Source of the DNA: Neoechinorhynchus agilis
Lineage: Eukaryota; Acanthocephala
Reading direction: 5' to 3'
Length of the DNA stretch: 64,000 nt
Assembly (NCBI GenBank): GCA_051530055.1
Contig: CM121341.1
Span: 930,001 to 994,000 of the forward strand
The position numbers and the translations under genes were made by a program. Every line of letters begins with the position of its first letter. Position 1 is the stretch's first letter. The notes under the pieces are model-generated. The model did not search any database, was not told the origin of the DNA, and saw nothing but the letters and a program-made list of their open reading frames with translations. Of this stretch, positions 55,885 to 64,000 are shown in pieces.

Positions 55885-56893
55885 ATGAGTAAACGGTATC
55901 TAAAAATATTCAGCAACCCAATCAGCGTAATTACAGACGTCTTGTGTGTGACAGAGACGTTCTGGAACAAATCAATGAACGGTGAACGAGAATCAGAGAA
56001 ATGCTTTGAACGAGTTACTAAAACTCTAAAGGGCTCATTAATTGAAGTGATGAGCACACTTAAGGATGTATTAGTGGAGGCTATTCATTGCGAAACGGCA
56101 GCTTTCAAAAGTGAACAGTTGATCGATGTCAAAAAAGTGCAAAGGGAAGAAAGCTAACTGTTCTGAAAGGCAGGCAAAAGTTTCAAATGTGAATTCTAAG
56201 AAACAGACTAAAGGTTTAAAGGAGAATAAGGTTTTGGTAAATTCCATTAGCATGCCAAACTCAAGCGAAGATTTGTTGGAAACGAATGGTGTTCTAAAGA
56301 CTGCGAAGATTTCGACTATTACAAGGGACTTGGTACCGCCCTTAGAATATATTCAGCCTGGAGTACTTTATGGTTCTAATCTTTCTGTGGAGAAGTATGA
56401 TATTGTGACTGGGATAAAAGGTAGCGATAGGAAAAGCGAAAGCGATTCAGCTGAAATAATTACTATGAAAGTTACGGTCGAACAAAAGGTCCAGGGAACA
56501 CCTGAACGAGTAGAAACAAGAACAAAAGGAGGAACTCCATCAAAATCAATCAACCCTTCGATTCATTTCGGTAATGATACGCCTTCTCCACCCCGGCCAT
56601 CATCCCTCGTTGCTCTGAATTCGACCCTTCGCATCATGCACTTCTCCATCGAGGATAGAAATCGCACCATTTTTATTTCTAATATGCCGGAAGCCCCTGT
56701 TACAGATCCTGTCGCCGCTGATGCACACAACGGCCACCCAATCCTTCGAATCGGTCAACTCCTTTTCCCCGACATTCACTCCACTATTCCTCCTCCATCA
56801 ACAGTTAAGCGCATTCCCTCCAAAAATCCCTTTAACCCGAGACCACGTCTCCTCAAAGTAACTTTCATCTCAGCAGTCATTACCGCTCGATAA
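55885..56893 (+). CDS. LINE ORF1-like reading frame, probably retroelement-derived
   Basis: A first frame (55885-56154, MSKRYLKIFSNPIS) overlaps a second (56126-56893) by 28 nt in another phase. The second is 255 residues: Lys-rich start (KKCKGKKANC), a linker with GTPERVETRTKGGTPSK, then a C-terminal part reading DRNRTIFISNMPEAPVTDP, then RPRLLKVTFIS. That last pattern (RTIxIxxxPE ... RPRLLKVxF) is typical of ORF1 or pre-endonuclease regions in CR1/Jockey LINEs, which bind RNA. The frame change may be an intron or decay. No endonuclease or RT follows, so this would be a 3'-truncated piece or an exapted ORF1. Confidence 0.45.
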
Positions 56894-56899
56894 TCCTTC

Positions 56900-57325
56900 G
56901 CTATTAACGAACACCCTCGAACATTTTCCTCATCCCAAAAATTCGAAGAATGATCAACTCCTCAACTTCATTGACTATCGAGATTGCCTATTGTTATGCT
57001 TTGTGTTTGGCACAATATTTGAATTGCGTCCAATCTTGACAATAAAAATTTGTTCGTTTTCGAGCCATACGAAGGTCGAATAAGCATGCAGGCAATAATC
57101 TAGATAATCAAGTTTTGACGAACACATTAAAGTGCATTGAAGCAGTAGCCCGAATCATCCATTGGTCCCGTTTTAGTATTTGAAGTCTCCAGTGTCTAAT
57201 AGCGCGAATCGCTGCTTGATTTTCCAGGCGCATGTCTTAATTTTAACTTGACATTTGTACGACCCAGATATAGTTGATTTATTTGCCTAGATTTCGCCGT
57301 TTTAAGGCTTCAACTGGGCAATTTT
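56900..57325. other. No gene seen
   Basis: Mixed intergenic sequence before the tandem repeat. Confidence 0.35.
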
Positions 57326-59150
57326 GATAAACTCGTACACGATTGTGCGCCGAAATATCAGAATCAATAAATTCTTGTAATTTTTCACCGCCATACAAAA
57401 ACATGAATAGTTCAATCTTCAAATATAAATACTGAAAAGAAAACATTTTACGGTTTCAGGAGCCGGTGAAGTGGCAAAAAGGGGAGAAATGCCATGATAA
57501 GTCGCTTTGCATTTTAAAAATCTCTCATCGTTAGGACAACTGGTGCCGTCGGACCGGTTAACCCACCGATTCCATTGTTCCAAACACGATAGCTAAGCCC
57601 AATCGCTACAGCAAGGGTTTAGGCAACGGCGGATATTCCATCTATGCTCGAGTCGGTCGATATCAGTAAAGATGACGGGAAACGATTAAATAGTTCCGTG
57701 GGAAAGAGGAAGTCTCCTTTGGACTTCACATTCCCGAATCTTGTCCCTTAAAGTTCCAGGAGCCGGTGAAGTGGCAAAAAGGGGAGAAATGCCTTGATAA
57801 GTCGCTTTGCATTTTAAAAATCTCTCATCGTTAAGACAACTGATGCCGTCGGACCGGTTGAAAAATGACTGAACCCAGGGCCGCCAACTACTTTTTTTTA
57901 TCAAAAAATCAGCGATTCAGAAGCGGAATTCGCTTCAAATCCAAATGTTGAACGCCGTATTTAATAAAGACATTTCGGACTTCGTCGGGTTCACCATCTC
58001 AGTTTGTTTGCGGCGACGATTATTACCATTCTCTCTTGCCTGACCTTTCCGTCAACTGTATGACAACAACAAAATTGAATTTTCTTTTGTAAAATTTGCC
58101 CTCTGAGGTTGTCGCACCAAACGTCATCATCGGGCTGTCCCCTAAAGTTCCAGGAGCCGGTGAAGTGGCAAAAAGGGGAGAAATGCCTTGATAAGTCGCT
58201 TTGCATTTTAAAAATCTCTCATCGTTAACACAACTGGTGCCGTCGGACCGGTTAACCCACCGATTCCATTGTTCCAAACACGATAGCTAAGCCCAATCGC
58301 CACAGCAAGGGTTTAGGCAACGGCGGATATTCCATCTATGCTCGAGTCGGTCGATATCAGTAAAGATGACGGGAAACGATTAAATAGTTCCGTGGGAAAG
58401 AGGAAGTCTCCTTTGGACTTCACCTTCCCGAATCTTGTCCCTTAAAGTTCCAGGAGCCGGTGAAGTGGCAAAAAGGGGAGAAATGCCTTGATAAGTCGCT
58501 TTGCATTTTAAAACTCTCATCGTTAACACAACTGGTGCCGTCGGACCGGTTAACCCACCGATTCCATTGTTCCAAACACGATAGCTAAGCCCAATCGCCA
58601 CAAAGGGTTTAGGCAACGGCGGATATTCCATCTATGCTCGAGTCGGTCGATATCAGTAAAGATGACGGGAAACGATTAAATAGTTCCGTGGGAAAGAGGA
58701 AGTCTCCTTTGGACTTCACCTTCCCGAATCTTGTCCCTTAAAGTTCCAGGAGCCGGTGAAGTGGCAAAAAGGGGAGAAATGCCTTGATAAGTCGCTTTGC
58801 ATTTTAAAAATCTCTCATCGTTAAGACAACTGGTGCCGTCGGACCGGTTAACCCACCGATTCCATTGTTCCAAACACGATAGCTAAGCCCAATCGCCACA
58901 GCAAGGGTTTAGGCAACGGCGGATATTCCATCTATGCTCGAGTCGGTCGATATCAGTAAAGATGACGGGAAACGATTAAATAGTTCCGTGGGAAAGAGGA
59001 AGTCTCCTTTGGACTTCACCTTCCCGAATCTTGTCCCTTAAAGTTTCAGGAGCCGGTGAAGTGGCAAAAAGGGGAGAAATGTCTTTTTAAAAACCTCTTA
59101 TCATTAAGACAATTGGTTTGAAAAATGGTTGAACCCAGGGCCGCTAACTA
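57326..59150. repeat. Family C arm followed by ~300-bp tandem repeats
   Basis: A single family C arm (57330-57395, CGTACACGATTGTGCGCCGA) leads into about six units starting near 57458, 57754, 58147, 58447, 58744 and 59043. The unit includes GGAGCCGGTGAAGTGGCAAA, GACCGGTTAACCCACCGATT, CGGCGGATATTCCATCTATG and AAGAGGAAGTCTCCTTTGGA. The second unit carries an alternative body (AAAAATGACTGAACCCAGGG to ACGTCATCATCGGGC), the form found alone at 25.3-25.68 kb, and the last begins the same alternative. The complete standard units are almost identical, so the expansion is recent. Confidence 0.85.
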
Positions 59151-59404
59151 TTTTGTTGAATTTTCTTATCAATGGAGACTAAAGATGTTCCTTTGTTCCC
59201 ATCGGAACCCAGGATATTTTCTAAGATGAAAAGAATAGAAATACGAATGGCTTTTATCCGACATTGCGGTTCTGAACTCAATGAGCTGTTGTGCTTTATT
59301 GAAGATTCTTCCATTTTCGTCGAAAGACTCAGAAACTCTTCATTTAATCATTATGAGAGTCCTTCGGGATGTTTGAAATTGGAGAGGTTGTGATCTTGGA
59401 TGGA

Positions 59405-59575
59405 TGTTACATTCAAAGTATAATTTTGGTGAACATACTCCCAGTCATGACCTATTTGATTTTGATTTATTGGAAATGATGAGGCAAGGTTACCTCCTTC
59501 GAAATATTTCCAATAAATCAAAATCAAATAGGTTGTGACCGGGAGTATGTTCACCAAAATTATACTTTGACTTAC
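59405..59575. repeat. Family B foldback element
   Basis: Arms TTTTGGTGAACATACTCCCA and GGGAGTATGTTCACCAAAAT are inverted complements, as at 22.39 kb. The plus strand from 59477 reads AUGAUGA, G, a weakened GCAAGG/CCUCCUUC stem, GAAAUAUUUC, then CAAUAAAUCAAA. C3 is changed. The element closely matches the family B sequence at the PLE end, so it is a non-autonomous derivative. Confidence 0.7.
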
Positions 59576-59794
59576 CCAAAAGGATTTTCTCTATCGATGA
59601 TTATATTGAAATGTTTTGTGAGGAATGTTCACTAGTTATTGTTTGCAAAGAAAATTGAAATTAAGCTTGACTAATAGACGCAGCGGGGCGTCCTTGCGAA
59701 ATATTTCACTAAGACACCTCCGCCACTTGTCCATTTTCGATTAATTTTGTCGTTTGCTTGAAGATTCTAAAAAATATTATATATGAAGATTGAA

Positions 59795-59935
59795 CTGTTC
59801 ATAAATCCGATTGTTTTCGAAGGCACAATCTTGTGCCTTCTTTTTTATCAAAGTTGCTTTTCAAAACTAACAAGGAACCTTAATAAACGCGTACAAGATT
59901 GTGCCTTCGAAAACAATCGGATTTTTAAAAATCAT
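59795..59935. repeat. Family C foldback element with CGAAAAC core
   Basis: Arms AATCCGATTGTTTTCGAAGG and CCTTCGAAAACAATCGGATT are inverted complements. The right arm reads UUAAUAAAC, GCGUACAAGAUUGUGCC, UUC, GAAAACA. The GAAA is kept but CUGANGA is replaced by UUAAUAA. Confidence 0.65.
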
Positions 59936-60173
59936 TTTAATTTTTCTACGCTATAAAACAAATATTAGTTTTGTAAGAGATTTTGTTGTTGAGACATTCG
60001 CAATTTCAGTCTGCGTTCGACACAGAAGGCACTATGATAAAATCAAAGATTCAAATTTTAATGTTTTACTTCCTTTAAAGTTGATTCGTTTAAAACTAAA
60101 TTTTGCGTTTCATTGTTCTCATTTCAACCAATAAATCAGTGATCGCTTCTCTCACTTTCTTACTCTCCATAAG

Positions 60174-62060
60174 ATGTTTGTGCTTAAAAGTCCCGTTTCC
60201 GGGTTTGCGTTAAACACCACGGAGCAATGGCCTCCAGCTCTCTTCATTTACAATTCTGGCGGAGGCGATTCGAACCTTTCAGTCGTAAAAAGCGATTCCT
60301 CCTTTTATGTATTCGCACCGAAACACCATTTAACAACTCACGTTCAATGCGCTTCAAGGGATGATATTCCGGACGATGTGAAAAAGCATCGATTGGATGT
60401 CAATGAACCAAGAGTAGCCGTTGGACTCAGTGATGGACGTATTTTGCTATTTGATTTTCAATCCCCGAAACCAACAAAAATCGTCATTCCAACTAAACAG
60501 CCTTTGGTCTATATTCGTTTTATTAGTCCGAACGAAATGTTTATTGTTTTCAATAACGGAACGATGTGCCGATACCGCGATGGTGAAATCACGGACTTAA
60601 AAGTAGAACCAATCGATGATCGAGTCATTTGTGCCGTTCATGTGGATCCAAGTCTCGGTTTGTTAGGATGTGAAAGTGGGCGGATTCTTCACATGTACGA
60701 ACATCAAAAGCGTCTTGGAGGTCACACGAGTCCAGTATCGATGATAAAGGCTAATGGATTTTTGGCCGTTTCTGTTGGAATTGACGATTTCTACGTGGGA
60801 GTTTGGTGTCTAAAATCATTTGATTTTAACGGTATCGCTTCAATACCACTCGCAACACATCCCATCGCCATTGACTGTATTGATTCTAGTCGACTTGTTC
60901 TCGTTATGGACGAACGAACTCTTTCTATATTTAATCTAAGTGATCTATCTACTCAAAGAGTTTTTCATCTTGAAAAACAAATGATCGATGCAGTCTTTTT
61001 GACCGATTCACGTGTCGGAATTGTAGCTGAAGATTACTCTTTTGATTCTATTGAAATTGACAAAACATCTACAATTCGCGATAAGCCCACTGAGATCGCT
61101 GCTGTCCCAGAGAAACGAGCGTATAACGAGAATCAAGGGGAAACCGTGAAGGTACGGCCGCTTACTTTTCTCGATCTGATATAGTATTTGTCTTCATTTC
61201 AAACTCCCTGATATCTTTTGCTTCGGTGGATTTCTTAAAAACACGACCAATCGCACTAATTTTTTTAGACATTTTTGATTCTCCGCAATATTTTTAACTG
61301 ATACTTTTGTGTGTTTTAATGGTTTAGGTTACTTCGTTTGTCTCTTCCGAGCTTTATCCTGCTTCAAAAAATAATTCCCCTTAATTTAACTAAGGACTGC
61401 ATCTGTGAGAAATAATACAAATCCAATCGACTTTACCGATAAAATATTGCTGCGATGCTTTTCAAATACGATCGACTAACTTACCCAGTAGATTCTAATG
61501 TTTTTCAAAGATTTTAACGGTCACATCGATGACCCCATGAGTATCTTTTCGCTAGATTTAAAACGCTGTTTCTGGTGTAAATGAAGACATTTACGATGCG
61601 ATCTGCGGATGATGAAACTTCTCTTTGTATGAATTGTCCCTCTGAGGCTGATGAAAGTCTTTTAGCTCAGGCTTTAAGAAGTACGGATCAAACTTTAATA
61701 AGGGCGGCTCTTAATGAACCTCCAGACGAACAATCTATTCGATTGTTAAACGCTGACCAGTTGGCATATTTGATAGATCAACTATGTACGCGGCTGGTCA
61801 ATGAAGGAATTCCTGGAGTCTGTATACAACAGTCATTGGCATGGCTCCGTGCTGTTGTCAAATCTGGACATGTAACCGTGAAAGCTTTATGGCGGATAAA
61901 ACGAATTTGCGACAATCGTTCAGTTCCATTGAATCGAGCAAAAAGGTTAAAGGAAAACATTTATAGCCTTTTAGAGAAGCGTAAGAAGATTTTCGAAAGT
62001 ATTGATAATGGTCGGACTCAACAGATTCCGAACATGGTCTATGTAGATCACGATGAATGA
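60174..62060 (+). CDS. WDR43: WDR43/UTP5, WD40 protein of the t-UTP subcomplex
   Basis: Exon 1 (60174-61151) encodes WD40-type beta-propeller blades (GLSDGRILLFDFQ, GCESGRILHMYEHQKRLGGH and FYVGVWCLKSFDF). Exon 2 (61587-62060) encodes a Utp12 domain (SLLAQALRSTDQTLIRAALN, LAYLIDQLCTRL, SLAWLRAVVKSGH, IYSLLEKRK). A 435-nt intron (GTACGG...AATGAAG) joins them in phase for 483 residues, shorter than the ~650 of yeast Utp5 and ~680 of human WDR43. WDR43 joins rDNA transcription with early 18S processing in the nucleolus. ATG choice: CTTACTCTCCATAAG directly precedes it. PWP2/UTP12-family relatives are the alternative, but WD repeats plus a single C-terminal Utp12 with this length fit WDR43 best. 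Confidence 0.8.
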
Positions 62061-62182
62061 ACAATATAATTTTGATCGATTTGGTGGTGTAATTTAAGTG
62101 TGCTTTTGTGTGTGTTTTTCTTTTTGAAATCTACCATTGATTCCCTGATCTTGTGGAGATCCACGGAAACCCGAACGCATTT
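62061..62182. terminator. Shared 3' region of convergent WDR43 and LysM genes
   Basis: Only 122 bp separate the two stop codons. It contains TGTGTGTTTTTCTTTTTG and no AATAAA on the plus strand, so the transcripts probably overlap. I cannot mark exact 3' ends. Confidence 0.4.
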
Positions 62183-62760
62183 TTAATTCCCAATATAAGA
62201 TGGCTTACTTGTTAGATAACAGTACAAATAAAATGCGGGTGCAACGACCGCAACTCCGAGCACAATACAAACGAGATGTAGAGTCTTGATGCCTCCACTA
62301 GAATTGTTGTTGTTGTCATTGGACCTCAGTATGGCCGTTGGTGTTGTCTGGATTAGTTTCGAATTCGCCAATGTCTCATCAGCGCTTTTTAGCACACTTT
62401 GAATTTGGTCGGCGTCGTTGGTTGATGGGTTTCTTCTATCTTCAGGAATTGTCTCGGCTTGTATTATGTTCCACAAAGGACCAAATGGAATAGCTGGGAT
62501 CTTTATGGTCCGCAAAGCATGGAAATCCAAATCCGTTGTTATTCCATTCAAACGTCGAAGTTCAGTAATCTATCAAAAAAAGGGAGCTGAGATGAGCAAA
62601 TAACGATATGTAAGACGTGAAAAAAACTCACCGGTACTCGGTATCGGATAGATATACTCTGCAATGAGTCATTCTGGTAAATGGGTCGCTCAATGTACTC
62701 ACAATCAACCAACGGTATGCGATGAACTTGCTTCATTTCCATTTCCATTTTCCTACTCAT
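62183..62760 (-). CDS. LysM-domain transmembrane protein (LYSMD3/4 family)
   Basis: Exon 1 (62760-62632) and exon 2 (62569-62183) are split by a 62-nt intron with GTGAGT donor and TTTTTTGATAG acceptor, giving 171 residues. The LysM domain spans about residues 18-65: ERPIYQNDSLQSISIRYRVP joined to ITELRRLNGIT, then DFHALRTIKIP. A membrane segment follows near residues 138-160 (LHLVCIVLGVAVVAPAFYLY). This is the layout of LYSMD3/4, single-pass proteins whose LysM can bind chitin or act in the endomembrane system. Substrate and location here are inferred. It is short compared with mammalian LYSMD3 (~300). Confidence 0.85.
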
Positions 62761-62954
62761 TCAGAAAAACTACACTGCAAACGCTTCCTACGATGTATCT
62801 AAAATGCACCGATAAACCAATAATCGATTTTACGGCGAAAAATAAGCGGAAATCATCGATTGGCTCGCCTACGTAGATTAATCGTGCTGACGTCAATGTT
62901 TCTGAAAGAATCAAGGAATCCAGGGTTTGGCGATCGACAAACTTGGGATTTATG

Positions 62955-63385
62955 CCATTTCACACACACACAATATTTCCTAAGTTTCATCGGATTTCTT
63001 CGGATATGAAGAAATCCGACGAAACTTAGGAAATATTGTGTGTGCGAAAGGGAATTAATCTCTATTTTCTCAGTCATTAAACAAAAAAGAAATCCTACCT
63101 CCACCTTTTAACAGTTTGAAGAAATCCGACGAAACTTAAGAAATATTGTGTGTGCGAAAGGGAATTAATCTCTATTTTCGCAATTTTTTTTAACTTTTTT
63201 TATTTATTTAACCAAAAGCAAGCATACATAATTTATAGTTTCTTCGGCGCTCCTATTCGATAGGGAAAAATACAAACAAAAAAGAAATCCTACCTCCACC
63301 TTTTAACAGTTTGAAGAAATCCGACGAAACTTATGAAATATTGTGTGTGCGAAAGGGAATTAATCTCTATTTTTTCAATCATTAA
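62955..63385. repeat. Family F hairpin and two direct partial copies
   Basis: At 62960-63056, AATATTTCCTAAGTTTCATC and its complement form a hairpin. The block TTGAAGAAATCCGACGAAAC to GGGAATTAATCTCTATTTT then recurs at 63113-63178 and 63312-63370, each after CCTACCTCCACCTTTTAACA. The motif UUGAAGA then a decayed stem and AAAUAUU is a family D relative with C3 lost. Confidence 0.7.
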
Positions 63386-63394
63386 ACAAAAATC

Positions 63395-63480
63395 CTATAT
63401 TTTGGAAACACAATCCTGTGCTTTGATTAAGGTAGTTTACTTGTGACCGAAATATCGAACTCAAATTTTCCGCCATATAA
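63395..63480. repeat. Family C partial copy
   Basis: It carries GAAACACAATCCTGTGC, TTGATTAAGGTAG and ACCGAAATATCGAAC with CCGCCATATAAAAACAT, matching the ends of family C. The core is decayed. Confidence 0.5.
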
Positions 63481-63804
63481 AAACATCAAAACAATTGAAT
63501 CTTCAAACGATTCCTAAAATCAAATCTTTGTATCTTAGTTCCCGAGGTTTTGGACGCCCCAAAGTCGATTTGTCGTTGTGTGTACCAGAATCTGGTGCTT
63601 CGTATTGAACCAGCTTGTGAAAATTTTTAGGTTCGGTTCCTGCTGTTGCCTTACAAAAAGTACCCAATTTCACTTTAGGTTTCTATATTCAGTGTAATAG
63701 GTTTAATTTGAAACAAACAAAAAACGTGGCCGAAAATGTTTTGTAAAGATGTTATCCAAAGATTGTTTTTGGTCGGCCGAAGTGAAGAAAAATAATTCAA
63801 ATTT

Positions 63805-64000
63805 CGACATGCGAGGAGTAGGTACCGGGATATTTGATTAGAAAATTATCGTTTAAAAGTTTTAACCTGAGAAATAATTTTTTGCACTAAAGACGTTTCG
63901 AACCTCGTCATGTTCATCATCCGTTTAAGTGTCTTAATTACTAACAAACTGATAATGAACCCGACGAGGTTCAAAAAGTCTTTAGTGCAAAAATTATTTC
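63805..64000. repeat. Family A foldback element, cut by the window end
   Basis: Flank TCGACATGCGAGGAGTAGGT, left arm to TCATCATCC, right arm from CTGATAATGAACCCGACGAG to the end. The minus strand reads CGGAUGA, U, GAAC/GUUC, GAA, ACGU, C. The plus strand reads CUGAUAA, U, GAACC-CGACGA-GGUUC, AAAAAGUC. Both cores carry a change. Confidence 0.7.

Overview
This is an AT-rich, intron-bearing animal genome window, most likely from a small-genome invertebrate. A nematode is a reasonable guess, not a proof. Introns that can be placed by reading frame are mostly 37-62 nt. Several genes have a pyrimidine-rich 3' splice site ending only 0-6 nt before the ATG, as expected for spliced-leader trans-splicing. 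Single-copy genes sit in islands between many repeats and retroelement remains.

Layout. 1-5.8 kb: fossil Ty3/gypsy-like LTR elements on both strands, one interrupted by a Penelope-like element (PLE), then a LINE. 5.8-7.7 kb: two minus-strand genes (an acidic protein and a small multi-pass membrane protein). 10.4-12.1 kb: a decayed P-glycoprotein (ABCB) gene. 12.8-13.2 kb: two strong hairpin elements. 13.4-13.75 kb: a small Ser-rich protein. 17-19.5 kb: hairpin elements and a LINE. 20.1-21.8 kb: a complex tandem array of palindromic units. 22.4-28.4 kb: two PLE copies, an RT fragment and small inverted-repeat elements. 31.5-32.1 kb: a secreted protein with a duplicated Cys motif. 33.9-35.6 kb: HDDC2 and NF-YC. 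37.3-41.5 kb: TRMT5 and UTP25. 43.5-44.7 kb: a tetraspanin. 47.7-50.7 kb: a satellite of about 20 copies of 152 bp. 51.6-52.8 kb: a Ser/Arg-rich protein with a Cys cluster. 55.9-56.9 kb: a LINE ORF1-like reading frame. 57.4-59.2 kb: a ~300-bp tandem repeat. 60.2-62.8 kb: WDR43/UTP5 and a LysM-domain membrane protein, convergent.

The most interesting signal is a window-wide set of foldback elements and PLE ends that carry the hammerhead ribozyme core (CUGANGA - stem II - GAAA). In the best copies all three helices can be drawn. Helix III is a 4-nt self-complementary word that differs between families (AUAU, ACGU, AAUU), stem II differs by compensatory changes, and several families replace the C3-G8 core pair by U3-A8. 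Because each element is a foldback, the motif occurs once on each strand. Hammerhead motifs are known in PLE terminal repeats. The breadth of families, the coordinated core change and a constant extra base before stem II look new to me, but none has been tested here.

The host genes are housekeeping: UTP25 and WDR43/UTP5 in the small-subunit processome, TRMT5 in tRNA G37 methylation, NF-YC in CCAAT-box transcription and HDDC2 in nucleotide metabolism. The UTP genes are about 19 kb apart and nothing shows that they are co-regulated.
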